The translations under genes were made by a program, and so were the position numbers. Below the pieces are notes generated by a model. That model did not search any database and was not told the DNA's origin. It worked only from the letters and a program-made list of their open reading frames with translations. A stretch of 64,000 nucleotides of DNA from an uncultured Methanospirillum sp. (GTDB lineage: Archaea > Halobacteriota > Methanomicrobia > Methanomicrobiales > Methanospirillaceae), in NCBI RefSeq assembly GCF_963668475.1, contig NZ_OY764544.1, positions 2,356,001 to 2,420,000 of the forward strand, in the 5' to 3' direction. The first letter of the stretch is position 1, and every line of letters starts with the position of its first letter. Positions 46,470-55,051 of this stretch are shown in pieces.

Positions 46470-46927
46470 AACCCCTCTCCGAAGGGGGAATCCTGATCTC
46501 CCAGGTTCATCAACTTGCCGGACGAGTGTTTGCCCGCAAACTCCGCGATCATGGGCTTGAGGCGATCAACCCTGCACAGGGAAGGATCCTGTTTGCACTC
46601 TGGAAAGGTGACGGTATCGCGATCAGGGACCTTGCCAGCAGGACCAAACTTCAGAAATCAACGCTGACCAGTATGCTTGACCGGCTGGAACAAGATGGGC
46701 TTATTACCAGGAATCCTTCTGAAAAAGATCGGCGGGTCATTCTTATCTCCCTGGCACGGGATCATGAGATCATCAGGGATCTCTTCTTGCAGGTGTCGCA
46801 TGAGATGATCGAAGAGTTCTACGCTGGTTTTTCACCAGGTGAGATCGATGATTTCGAGGAGAACCTCAGACGAATCATCAGAAATCTTCAGAATGGGGAT
46901 GGCAGTGAAGATCCTGGTCTGGCCTGA
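46466..46927 (+). CDS. MarR-family transcriptional regulator
   Basis: 153 residues from ATG 46466, inside the stop of the preceding gene. The winged helix is NPAQGRILFALWKGDGIAIRDLASRTKLQKSTLTSMLDRLEQ, and the wing contains EKDRRVILISLA. It is cotranscribed with the PNPOx-like gene, so it is the best candidate to bind the 45964-45992 repeat as an autorepressor. Confidence 0.9.
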   Translation: MKPLSEGGILISQVHQLAGRVFARKLRDHGLEAINPAQGRILFALWKGDGIAIRDLASRTKLQKSTLTSMLDRLEQDGLITRNPSEKDRRVILISLARDHEIIRDLFLQVSHEMIEEFYAGFSPGEIDDFEENLRRIIRNLQNGDGSEDPGLA

Positions 46928-47052
46928 AGAAATTCTTCACAGATTTCAGGTTGACCGAATGATATGTATTGACTGCTGGTCAAAAATATACTGTTGATTA
47001 GAATGACGGGTCAGAATTCTGAATACATATTCCATGATGGAAGGTGCAAGAG

Positions 47053-47778
47053 ATGAACAGGCAACAGATACGAAGGATGCTCCTTCTGTTGCTATTTGCC
47101 AGCATACCGGCTACTCTCTTCTATGTATCGCCGATCATCCTCCTGATGGGTGCTTCAGAAGGGGTCGCCACCGGGAGCATGATCCTCTTCTCCGTGACCT
47201 TTTTCGCATCACTGGTCCTTGGCCGGTTCTGGTGCGGCTGGTTCTGCCCGATGGGCGGATTCCAGGAACTTTGTGAGGGAATCCAGGATCAGCCGGTCAG
47301 CGGTGGACGACTGAACCTCCTCAAGTATGTGGTCTGGGTACTCTGGTTTGTCATGGTCATCGTGACGGTCCTCTCTGCCGGGGGTATCCGCGCGGTGAAT
47401 ATTTTCTACAGTACAAACTCCGGAGTCTCGCTCACCGAGCCGATCTCGTATCTGGTCTACTTCATCATCATTGGTGGAATATTCCTGTTTGCAGTTGTGG
47501 CAGGGAAGAGAGGGTTCTGCCATTATTTCTGTCCGATATGCGTCCATTTCATCATCGGCAGAAAGATCCGCAACCTCTTCAGATGGCCTGCACTTCACCT
47601 GTCCGGAGATACGAATCTCTGTACTGGCTGTAACAAGTGTTCAAAAGCCTGTCCCATGGGGCTTGATGTTAAGGAGATGGTTCAGAACAGGCAGATGGAG
47701 GATGCTGAATGCATCCTCTGTGCATCATGCACAGATATCTGTCCGAAGGGTGCCATTACGTACGGATTCAAAAACTAA
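47053..47778 (+). CDS. NapH-like membrane polyferredoxin
   Basis: 241 residues from ATG 47053 (the frame opens at 47044). Five membrane segments carry GRFWCGWFCPMGGFQELC and GFCHYFCPICVHF, the paired CxxxCP loops of NapH/NosR-type proteins. The cytoplasmic end has two 4Fe-4S motifs, CTGCNKCSKACPMG and CILCASCTDICPKG. It probably moves electrons between the membrane and soluble carriers; the partner is unknown. Ten bases separate it from the TetR gene, so they are likely cotranscribed. Confidence 0.9.
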   Translation: MNRQQIRRMLLLLLFASIPATLFYVSPIILLMGASEGVATGSMILFSVTFFASLVLGRFWCGWFCPMGGFQELCEGIQDQPVSGGRLNLLKYVVWVLWFVMVIVTVLSAGGIRAVNIFYSTNSGVSLTEPISYLVYFIIIGGIFLFAVVAGKRGFCHYFCPICVHFIIGRKIRNLFRWPALHLSGDTNLCTGCNKCSKACPMGLDVKEMVQNRQMEDAECILCASCTDICPKGAITYGFKN

Positions 47779-47787
47779 AATCTGACC

Positions 47788-48447
47788 ATGACGATTGCCG
47801 AGCGGAAGGAACGAGAGCGGGAAGAGAGGAGGATGCAGATCATATCTGCTGCCGAGCACCTCTTCTTTGAGAACGGGTATGATCAGGTCTCAATGGAACA
47901 GATCGCCAGAGAGGCAGAACTCTCCAAAGGGACAATATTTTTTTATTTTAAGAACAAGGAGTCGCTTTATTTCACAATCGTCCTGCAGGGGATACGGCTA
48001 CTTCACCAGATGATCATTGATGCAGTGGATGAGTGCGAGGGCCCGGCTATCACCCGACTAGGTGTGCTGGGACTTGCAGGCATCAGATTTGCCCGTGAGT
48101 ATCCGGGGTACCGCTCGATGATATACCTCTTGAAATCAGGTAGGTTCTCTCTTGATCACGAGAATTCCAACAATGATGAGGTTGTTGAGATCATCTCCCA
48201 CTCTGAAACATTGATAAATCTGACAGAAGAGATTGTGAGGAGCGGGATGGAGGATGGATCGATCAGGAATGATATTGATCCAGTTGAACTTGCAATCATC
48301 GTCAGGATGATGATCGGTTGCGTGATGGAAAAAAGTCCTGAACTTGTGTGGTCACTAAAAAGGCGTGCTATCGATGAGGACCTTTTGATATCACACTATC
48401 TCAGCCTTGTTGAATCTCTCATCTGTGGGCCTGACAGGATTACCTGA
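47788..48447 (+). CDS. TetR/AcrR-family transcriptional regulator
   Basis: 219 residues. The TetR HTH is at about 17-63: IISAAEHLFFENGYDQVSME, then IAREAELSKGTIFFYFKNKE. The basic N-terminal helix (ERKEREREERRM) is longer than usual. The C-terminal ligand domain is all helical. It lies between the NapH-like gene and a four-helix membrane gene on the same strand and may regulate both. Confidence 0.92.
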   Translation: MTIAERKEREREERRMQIISAAEHLFFENGYDQVSMEQIAREAELSKGTIFFYFKNKESLYFTIVLQGIRLLHQMIIDAVDECEGPAITRLGVLGLAGIRFAREYPGYRSMIYLLKSGRFSLDHENSNNDEVVEIISHSETLINLTEEIVRSGMEDGSIRNDIDPVELAIIVRMMIGCVMEKSPELVWSLKRRAIDEDLLISHYLSLVESLICGPDRIT

Positions 48448-48456
48448 TGGTGAAAA

Positions 48457-49068
48457 ATGAGTAAAACACCGGAGAACGTGTGGATGACCCGGGTTATCAG
48501 CCTTATTAGGCAGTTCTCATCCTGGAGGTCATATGCGATCATCACAATCCTCTTCTTATTCTCCTTTATTGCCGCCACAGGCAGGCCGTATGGAACTCAG
48601 GAACTTTCAGATATCACCGGTGGTCTTGCTGTTCCTGATCTCTCCATCGGATATACTCCCCAGTCTGTATACTCCCTGCTTGATGCATTTGGTCAGGCAG
48701 GAAGGGATCTCTACCTTTCAAGGATCCTCCCGCTTGATATCGTGTTTTCCCTCTGTTATCTGTTCTTCTTTGCCATTACACTCAGTCTCCTGCTCCGGTA
48801 CCTGTTTCCTGGCAGAGATGACTTTCAGGGTCTCCTCATCATCCCGGTGATAGGCGGTCTTGCTGATATCGTTGAGAATTTCTGCTTTATTGCCGTATTT
48901 CTGGCATATCCTGACCAGCACCCCGTTATCATAACATGTGCATCGGTCTGTACAAAACTCAAGTTTGTCAGTAACATATCAGCGATGTTCCTGATCCTCG
49001 TTGGCCTTGTAGCCGTAGCCCTCTCAACAGGTAAACAAGTGATAGCGGGGAAAAATAGTGATAAATAG
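48457..49068 (+). CDS. Four-helix membrane protein, hypothetical
   Basis: 203 residues with membrane segments at about 24-41, 90-112, 123-150 and 165-188. The first outside loop has YTPQSVYSLLDAFGQAGRDL, a pattern seen in uncharacterised bacterial and archaeal membrane proteins. Ten bases follow the TetR stop. Function unknown; it may be the regulated target of TetR. Confidence 0.75.
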   Translation: MSKTPENVWMTRVISLIRQFSSWRSYAIITILFLFSFIAATGRPYGTQELSDITGGLAVPDLSIGYTPQSVYSLLDAFGQAGRDLYLSRILPLDIVFSLCYLFFFAITLSLLLRYLFPGRDDFQGLLIIPVIGGLADIVENFCFIAVFLAYPDQHPVIITCASVCTKLKFVSNISAMFLILVGLVAVALSTGKQVIAGKNSDK

Positions 49069-49090
49069 ATTCGGTATCCTCATCATCTGA

Positions 49091-49426
49091 TCAGGTGTAC
49101 TGGTCACCAAACCGGTCCCTGATCGGGTTTACCCTGATCATGATGTCAATTCCTTTCCGTTTGATAACATCATCCCCAAGGTTTACGTCCATATTCATAG
49201 ACCCTATTTTGATCTCTTCTTCGACCCGTGATATGATCTCAGGGCTATGCATCGGTTCGTACAGAACTCCCTGGTCACCAGGGAACGTTCGCCGGTGATC
49301 CACTACTCCGGAGAGGATACTGTCCGGTATCCCTTCAGGAAAAACCTCACAAACGAGGAGATCCCCGGGGGAGTTCTGGTAATAGTGTACACAGGTCTGG
49401 CATGAAGAGAGGGGTATTTTGGTCAT
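49091..49426 (-). CDS. Conserved hypothetical protein with CxxC motif
   Basis: 111 residues. The N terminus has SCQTCVHYY and LLVCEVFPEGIPDSIL, with a third cysteine and a histidine in VDHRRTFPGDQG; together these could form a metal site. This CxxC...C.FP.GIP pattern recurs in small uncharacterised prokaryotic proteins. The C-terminal half is charged. Convergent with the 48457 gene. Function unknown. Confidence 0.7.
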   Translation of the reverse strand: MTKIPLSSCQTCVHYYQNSPGDLLVCEVFPEGIPDSILSGVVDHRRTFPGDQGVLYEPMHSPEIISRVEEEIKIGSMNMDVNLGDDVIKRKGIDIMIRVNPIRDRFGDQYT

Positions 49427-49561
49427 CGTACTGGTGGTATACTCTTTTGTACCTGAAAGAAGTACCGTTTCTGGATGATTCTGAAAAGTTTCAGTTCCAA
49501 AATTACGATGGAAAGATAGTAGGAAATATTTACCCGACCGATATTATCAGACTGAAGCTCC

Positions 49562-50137
49562 ATGGCACAGAATTCCCTAACTCATGAATCCGACATCATA
49601 CTGAAAACCCCTACATCAGTGCTCAGGCCATGGTCTGCAGAAGATCGCATCTCCCTTGCTATGCATGCAGACAATCCCAATATAGCCGCATCCATGCGTG
49701 ACGGGTTCCCAAGTCCCTATACTCTCGCAGATGCAGATCGGTTTCTTACCATGGCAACCGGTGATCACCCTCATATCCTTCTTGCTGTTACGGTGGATGA
49801 TCAGGCGATAGGTGGTATCGGAGTTCACCTGCTTGAAGATATTTACCACCGGACTGCCGAGATCGGGTACTGGCTCTCTGAACAATACTGGGGAAAGGGG
49901 ATCATAACAGATGCAGTCAGGGCTCTCATTCCGGTTGCGTTCATGAATTCAGATATCATCAGGATACAGGCAGGCACCTTCTCAAATAACCCTGGCTCCA
50001 TGCGTGTGCTTGAAAAGAACGGGTTCACCTTTGAGGCTGTTCACAAAAAAGCCATAACCAAGCATGGGGAAGTGCTTGACGAACACCTGTATGTTCTCTT
50101 CCGTGACCATCATGCAGTAGAGTCATTAGCTTCATGA
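49562..50137 (+). CDS. RimJ/RimL-type GNAT acetyltransferase
   Basis: 191 residues. The GNAT motifs are TSVLRPWSAEDRISLA at the N terminus, EIGYWLSEQYWGKGIITDAV with the acetyl-CoA loop QYWGKG (about 108-113), and TFSNNPGSMRVLEKNGFTFE. Proteins of this type acetylate N termini of ribosomal proteins or small amines. Single gene. A 61-residue frame upstream (49402-49587) overlaps it and has no support. Confidence 0.9.
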   Translation: MAQNSLTHESDIILKTPTSVLRPWSAEDRISLAMHADNPNIAASMRDGFPSPYTLADADRFLTMATGDHPHILLAVTVDDQAIGGIGVHLLEDIYHRTAEIGYWLSEQYWGKGIITDAVRALIPVAFMNSDIIRIQAGTFSNNPGSMRVLEKNGFTFEAVHKKAITKHGEVLDEHLYVLFRDHHAVESLAS

Positions 50138-50215
50138 TCCCTCAAACGTGGAATCAGATGGGTGGATACTCAATGACTTACGTTTAATACCAGCCAGCAT
50201 TCACTCTCTTCTGAC

Positions 50216-50557
50216 ATGGATTACCTGTACACCCTCCTGAAGTTCCTTGTTGCCGGTTTTATCATTGTAGGGGTCACCCTCATTGTTCAGCACATCGATC
50301 CACGTTATGGCGGTATACTTGCTGCCGCCCCGATAACAACCACGATTGCTTTTTTCTTCACCTATACCGAATCAGGAACCAGTGTTGCCCATCAGCTCGT
50401 CCTTGGATCGTTTTACTTTGCCATCCCGTCTCTTGTTTTTCTGGCAGCCCTCTACATTCTTGCAGATCGGTTCTCTTTCCTCTCAAGTATTTGTGGGGCG
50501 TACCTGGTATGGATAGGGGGAGTTCTCGTGATGAACAGGGTTATGACCGGAACATAA
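50216..50557 (+). CDS. DUF3147 family small membrane protein
   Basis: 113 residues, four membrane helices. The stretch HIDPRYGGILAAAPITTTIA after helix one is typical of DUF3147. Function unknown. It ends 15 bases before the convergent PAS-protein stop. Confidence 0.8.
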   Translation: MDYLYTLLKFLVAGFIIVGVTLIVQHIDPRYGGILAAAPITTTIAFFFTYTESGTSVAHQLVLGSFYFAIPSLVFLAALYILADRFSFLSSICGAYLVWIGGVLVMNRVMTGT

Positions 50558-50572
50558 CCTGTGTTCTCATCT

Positions 50573-51679
50573 CTATTGGATCTGCCTGATCTCGCCAGCG
50601 AGTTTTTCTGCGATCCTGGCACCAGCAAAGAGTTCGATGAGATCACAGAATGCTTCGAGTGCCTGCAGCTGATTCTGTATATCATGCCTCGTGATGCTTG
50701 AGAGGATGTTCAGTTTTTCCTTTGACTTATGGAGAGCTTCTTCAATGGTGACCCGATCAGTGATATCCCTGGTATTGATGATATAATCTGAGCAACTCCC
50801 ATCCTTCTCATAGAGGAGTCTTCCTGTTGATTCCATCCACCGGTACTGCCCGTTTTTATGAAGCCGTTGATACCTGGCATATGGGATCTCTCCTTTGAGC
50901 ATCAGGGAGACTGTAGTCATAATCTGCTCAAGATCTTCAGGCCTGACAAACTCATACATGTACCTGCCGACAAGTTCCTCAGATGAATAACCAAGGTTTC
51001 TCTCGTATGACCGGGTCACATACCGGTACCTGTTCTCTAGGTCACAGATTGCCGCCATATCAGCCATGTTGCTTACGATCTGCATGAACAATCCGGAATC
51101 AGATTGATATTCACACTCCGGCCTTCCGTCTCCGTCATCATGGTAGTGTGAGTCCGGGATTTCCCCACCTGTTCTATGGTTCGATGAGTCTAGACCGGTA
51201 TCTGTCCTCTGCTGCTCTCCTCTCATATACAGTGCAACCAGAGAAGCAACTGTCATGAAGAGAGGTTCTGGTGGATCAGTGCTGTTAATGGCAAGAAGAG
51301 AAGCCCCATAGAGTTCTTCCCCTGCAGCATACGCAACTGTCAGGTAATGATCGAACCCTCCAGCCTTCCTGATGGCAGAACTTGCAAACCGGGATATCTC
51401 CCCTTCGCTGATTGTGGTGAGATCCTCATCTCGTTCGATTGCGCTTCCAATCAGCTTCTGATATCGTTTGACCGAGATTGGAATATTAAGGTCTTCTGGA
51501 TCTTTTCCCAATATCTGTGCTATCTGATCCCTCATTCCGTGTCTGAAAGAGAGAGAGGCTGCACAGAGGCTCCGAGTGTCTGGCCGGTATCTAAAAAAAA
51601 ATATCTCCTGCTGCCCCGACCTGCCTGAACAGGTCAGAGAGATCTGCATAAAACTCATATTCCGTTGGAATCTCCGCAA
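50573..51679 (-). CDS. PAS sensor protein with H-box but no ATPase domain
   Basis: The frame encodes a GAF-like region (from about residue 28 to 150), a linker, a PAS domain (about 195-320: MADMAAICDLENRYRYVTRS, RWMESTGRLLYEKDG) and a helix with KLNILSSITRHDIQNQ, the phosphoacceptor H-box of methanogen kinases. It then stops after 368 residues, with no HATPase. The first 27 or so residues are out of frame: the true protein continues from the response regulator upstream, whose frame meets this one at the A9/T9 run 51593-51601. Confidence 0.8.
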   Translation of the reverse strand: MRRFQRNMSFMQISLTCSGRSGQQEIFFFRYRPDTRSLCAASLSFRHGMRDQIAQILGKDPEDLNIPISVKRYQKLIGSAIERDEDLTTISEGEISRFASSAIRKAGGFDHYLTVAYAAGEELYGASLLAINSTDPPEPLFMTVASLVALYMRGEQQRTDTGLDSSNHRTGGEIPDSHYHDDGDGRPECEYQSDSGLFMQIVSNMADMAAICDLENRYRYVTRSYERNLGYSSEELVGRYMYEFVRPEDLEQIMTTVSLMLKGEIPYARYQRLHKNGQYRWMESTGRLLYEKDGSCSDYIINTRDITDRVTIEEALHKSKEKLNILSSITRHDIQNQLQALEAFCDLIELFAGARIAEKLAGEIRQIQ

Positions 51680-52247
51680 GTCTCACACTGAACTCCCCAA
51701 TGGCAGTCACCCATCTGCTATTCTGTTTGGATTTGCCCTCATCTGAATTTTCAGGCTGAATATGGGGGATCAGAACCTCGGGGAGGATTCTTCCCATCAT
51801 CCGCTCCCGTGCTGCTTTCTCAAGTAAGTGGCCGATCTCGATCCATTGTGACTTGAGATCATGGTTTTTTACGATTACATGATCAGCACCGGCTGTCTTG
51901 GCATCCCTGATAACCTGCTCTTCATCCCGCCCGGTGAAAAGGATAAAAGGAATATTTCCATGCCTGGATCTCACCTGCCTGAGAAGATATATCCCGTTCA
52001 TATCCGGCATGTAGAAGTCAGAAACGATAGCATCGAAGACATTATCCTGGGATTCCAGCAGTTCAAGGGCACTGTCTCCGGAGTCAACAGCACGAACAAG
52101 AAACGGCCCTGCCTCTTCAAGGTATCTCTTACTGATGAAACGGAGACTGAACTCATCATCAACAAGGAGAACAGATAACCGGGCCCTTGCCATCTTCTCC
52201 TTTATACTGATCTGTGGAAGTAAAATAATTCCGGTTATTCCTCCCAA
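51591..52247 (-). CDS. Response-regulator receiver domain, probably the N terminus of the PAS protein
   Basis: 218 residues. The REC domain (about 20-145) has VLLVDDEFSLRFISKRYLEE with the acidic pocket, DAIVSDFYMPDMNG with the phosphoacceptor aspartate, FILFTGRDEEQ and VIVKNHD with the lysine. After a linker the chain enters YEFYADLSDLFRQVGAAGD, the start of a GAF-like domain, and stops in a run of nine T (minus strand, 51593-51601). Removing one T continues as DIFFRYRPDT into the PAS protein. ATG 52247 or ATG 52193 (MARARLSVLLVDDE) could be the start. Confidence 0.85.
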   Translation of the reverse strand: MGGITGIILLPQISIKEKMARARLSVLLVDDEFSLRFISKRYLEEAGPFLVRAVDSGDSALELLESQDNVFDAIVSDFYMPDMNGIYLLRQVRSRHGNIPFILFTGRDEEQVIRDAKTAGADHVIVKNHDLKSQWIEIGHLLEKAARERMMGRILPEVLIPHIQPENSDEGKSKQNSRWVTAIGEFSVRLAEIPTEYEFYADLSDLFRQVGAAGDIFF

Positions 52248-52402
52248 ATCCTGTTATGGGCTCGCATGATCAGATCCTGTCCTTATTTCCCTGTTTATGG
52301 TGAGTGAATATATACTCTGACGAATGATGCACTCAAAGAAGATCTGAACGGGTGCATCCTGTATCTGCATCCCAGCCTGATTCGAATAGAACATACCTGC
52401 TC

Positions 52403-53578
52403 ATGACTGCGAGTCTGCCATCTCCCGGAACAAGAAGGCGGATCTTTCTCTCCCTCTACTCTGCAGTCTTTGCAACCATGGTGGGAGTTGGGATCGTCAT
52501 CCCCCTGCTTCCCCGCTACGCTGCAACCCTCGGGGCAACCGGTATCTGGATCGGTGCGATATTCTCAGCATTTGCGTTATCAAGGGCACTCTTCCTCCCT
52601 GTTTTTGGCAGGTTATCAGACGACCACGGGCGTCGCCGCCTTATCATTTCAGGGCTGTGTTTGTATTCTCTCATCTCATTCCTGTACACAATGGCCGGAT
52701 CAGTCTATGAGATCACAGCTCTGCGGTTCATACATGGCATAGCCTCTGCGATGGTGCTCCCGGTAGCCATCGCATATATCAGCGAAATTGCCCCGACAGG
52801 AGAAGAAGGGAGTTTTATCGGTTCATTTGCCAGTTCGATCTCACTCGGTATGAGTCTTGGCCCGTTTATCGGAGGAGTCATATCAGATTACCTCACGATG
52901 GATGCAGTATTTCATACCATGACTCTCCTCTCCCTTACAGCCCTCCTGACTGTATTCTTCTATCTGCCTGATATCCCCTCCTGTCCTGTAAAAAAATCCC
53001 CGATCAGGTCTATCATAGCCTATAAGCCACTGCGGGGGCCGATTCTGTATCAGTTGATGTATGCCCTGGCGAACGGCACATTCATGGTATTCCTTCCAAT
53101 TGCCGCGATCACGATAGGGGGTCTCTCTGCTTCAGAGACCGGGCTGATCATCCTGGTATCAGTCCTCTCCACCCCGGTCTTCCAGCATTTTTTCAGCAGG
53201 ATTGCTGATCAGTTTGACAGGTACTATCTCATTGCGGGTGGCACTGCCATGATCGGCACCTCTCTCCTTCTGCTTCCGGAATTTGCCGGACTCTTCGCCT
53301 ATCTCTCTGCTGCTCTTCTGATGGGTATCGGCAGAGCTATCTCACTTCCGGCGATGTATGCGGTTGTAGCGGTTGCAGGCAGGGAGGTCGGGCACGGGAG
53401 TGCATCAGCACTGGTGAATACCACACTTTCAGTAGGTCTTATCGTCTCTCCCCTCTTTTCGGGGATGGTGATGGATCTCTCCGGAACCAGGATGATCTTC
53501 TATGTCGCCGGGATTGCAAGCATCTGCTGCACCTTCCTCTTTTTCAGGATGGACAGGTCCGAGGGACCTGTGTGCTGA
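52403..53578 (+). CDS. MFS transporter (multidrug-type)
   Basis: 391 residues from ATG 52403; GTG 52352 is possible. Twelve predicted membrane segments. Motif A is GRLSDDHGRRRLII, and motif C-like sequence SLGMSLGPFIGGVI lies in helix five, a feature of drug antiporters. A TATA-like gaatatatact is at about 52306. It overlaps the antisense YkgJ gene by 150 bases at its 3-prime end. Confidence 0.9.
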   Translation: MTASLPSPGTRRRIFLSLYSAVFATMVGVGIVIPLLPRYAATLGATGIWIGAIFSAFALSRALFLPVFGRLSDDHGRRRLIISGLCLYSLISFLYTMAGSVYEITALRFIHGIASAMVLPVAIAYISEIAPTGEEGSFIGSFASSISLGMSLGPFIGGVISDYLTMDAVFHTMTLLSLTALLTVFFYLPDIPSCPVKKSPIRSIIAYKPLRGPILYQLMYALANGTFMVFLPIAAITIGGLSASETGLIILVSVLSTPVFQHFFSRIADQFDRYYLIAGGTAMIGTSLLLLPEFAGLFAYLSAALLMGIGRAISLPAMYAVVAVAGREVGHGSASALVNTTLSVGLIVSPLFSGMVMDLSGTRMIFYVAGIASICCTFLFFRMDRSEGPVC

Positions 53579-53995
53579 ATTCTCTCTCCTGATCTGTTCA
53601 ACGGCCGGGCAGTCAAAGAATACCCCTTTCTCACCCCACTCCCATGGTCTGAACCTGATGCAGATCGTGGGCCGTGTCTTGTAGATCGAGCAGTACCACT
53701 CATGATCTGAAAGTGGTCGGAGAAACGGGCAGTCCTTGTAATAGTCACCGGTATCAGGATTGATCATGTCAGTCCAGAGAACCCGGGACAGGGATTGATC
53801 AGTGTTGAACGAGGCGCAATTGACATACGTTCCGTCAGTGCAGTATGCCTCAAAAAATGTCAGGATATCTGTCCGATCTCCAGTCACCCACCGTTCAAGA
53901 TCTTCTTTTGTTGCATTAATAGAAGGGCCGTACCTGCAGCATCTGCCGCATCTCAAGCAGACAGGTGCCAGGCCGGGGGTCTGATCCGGATCCAT
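53429..53995 (-). CDS. YkgJ-family cysteine-cluster protein
   Basis: 188 residues. The family cysteines are PVCLRCGRCCRYGPSI, DCPFL and YCSIYKTRPTICIRFRPWEW, then FFDCPAVEQ. These probably bind zinc or an iron-sulphur cluster. Conserved sequence ends near residue 137, and the remaining 50 residues are charged and lie antisense to the MFS gene, so they may be unconserved read-through. Function unknown. Confidence 0.85.
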   Translation of the reverse strand: MDPDQTPGLAPVCLRCGRCCRYGPSINATKEDLERWVTGDRTDILTFFEAYCTDGTYVNCASFNTDQSLSRVLWTDMINPDTGDYYKDCPFLRPLSDHEWYCSIYKTRPTICIRFRPWEWGEKGVFFDCPAVEQIRRENSAHRSLGPVHPEKEEGAADACNPGDIEDHPGSGEIHHHPRKEGRDDKTY

Positions 53996-54103
53996 GCGTT
54001 CAGCATAGACTGAGTGCTCATATTATAGGAGGGGAGGGTATCAGCGGTAGTGGGGTACCGGTCTCAGTCTCCTCTCAGGCCCCGCAGCACCATACAGAAA
54101 TTT

Positions 54104-54131
54104 GTTATAACACTATAAGTAATTAGTTATA
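54104..54131 (+). promoter_or_regulatory. Operator/TATA region of the ArsR-flavodoxin operon
   Basis: GTTATAAC (54104-54111) is a perfect palindrome, and GTTATA (54126-54131) is an inverted copy of TATAAC (54106-54111). The AT-rich stretch contains the TATA box for a leaderless start at ATG 54138. ArsR proteins bind such short AT-rich dyads at their own promoter. Confidence 0.5.
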
Positions 54132-54137
54132 CACTTC

Positions 54138-55046
54138 ATGGCAACAGGAGTACCTGAATACGACTCTCCCGGTGAATGCCAACAGGTCCGGGATCTGGCA
54201 GAGACGTTTAAAGTCCTGAGCGATGCAAACCGACTTCGCATTCTCTTTCATCTCGCAACAGACACAACCGGAACACTCGGGGTATCAGACCTCGCTGCAC
54301 GCGTTGGTATCTCCCAGCCGGCAGTCTCCCAACATCTGAAACTGCTCAAGTCTGACGGACTTGTAGAGGCCGAACGTGTGGGGTTTCACGTCAACTTTAC
54401 CCTTAATCGTTCACGGATGGTTGAGATTGCTGAACAGTTCGAGCAGGTGCGATCTACTGTACTCTCCCGGTGCAATCAGCAGATGGTCAGGGAGAAGATC
54501 CCTGAAGGTCCGCTCAACATCGCGATCGTGTTCTACTCATACTCCGGGATCACCAGGGGACTAATGGAGAAGATACACGAGGTCTGTGGCGGCGACCTGA
54601 TTGAGGTTCATACCCTGAAGAAGTACAGGTCATTTACCGCGTTCACCACCGGCTGTATCCGTTCCCGCAACGAGGAGACGGACCCAATCACACCAGAGAA
54701 GATTGATGTGTCTGGGTATGATCTTCTCGTGATCTCAACCCCGGTCTGGGCCTGGAAACCTGCCCCTGCTGCCAACTCACTGGTTGCAGGCCTTTCAGGC
54801 TGTGCCGGAAAGAATGCGATAGTATGCACCACCTACAGCAGCAACCCGGGCCATTGCCTTCCCCTCCTCCGGAAGAGTCTGGAGAAGAAGGGGGTTCTTG
54901 TTGCAGGTGAGGCAGCACTCTCCCGTCGTGAAACCGAAGATCCGCATCATGCAATGGAACTGATCACAATGATCATCGGGGCATACCAGACAGCCTCTGA
55001 CCAAGAGGAACCTGCCGGAAAGAACTCATACCAGAAGAGAGACTGA
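54138..55046 (+). CDS. ArsR-type regulator fused to a flavodoxin domain
   Basis: 302 residues. Residues about 15-105 form an ArsR winged helix: LAETFKVLSDANRLRILFHL, the recognition segment ISQPAVSQHLKLLKSDGLVE and the wing AERVGFHVNFTL. Residues about 122-290 form a flavodoxin: NIAIVFYSYSGITRGLMEKI with the FMN phosphate loop, DLLVISTPVWAWKPAPA and NAIVCTTYSSNPGH with the isoalloxazine loop. No classical metal-binding CxC is present in the ArsR part. The natural reading is a redox- or flavin-sensing repressor (inference). It leads the operon, 5 bases from the next flavodoxin, its paralogue. Confidence 0.9.
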   Translation: MATGVPEYDSPGECQQVRDLAETFKVLSDANRLRILFHLATDTTGTLGVSDLAARVGISQPAVSQHLKLLKSDGLVEAERVGFHVNFTLNRSRMVEIAEQFEQVRSTVLSRCNQQMVREKIPEGPLNIAIVFYSYSGITRGLMEKIHEVCGGDLIEVHTLKKYRSFTAFTTGCIRSRNEETDPITPEKIDVSGYDLLVISTPVWAWKPAPAANSLVAGLSGCAGKNAIVCTTYSSNPGHCLPLLRKSLEKKGVLVAGEAALSRRETEDPHHAMELITMIIGAYQTASDQEEPAGKNSYQKRD

Positions 55047-55051
55047 CCATT

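Noticed and set aside
49402..49587. 61-residue plus-strand frame before the GNAT gene
   Set aside because: Overlaps the start of the better-supported GNAT gene and also the 49091-49426 gene on the other strand.
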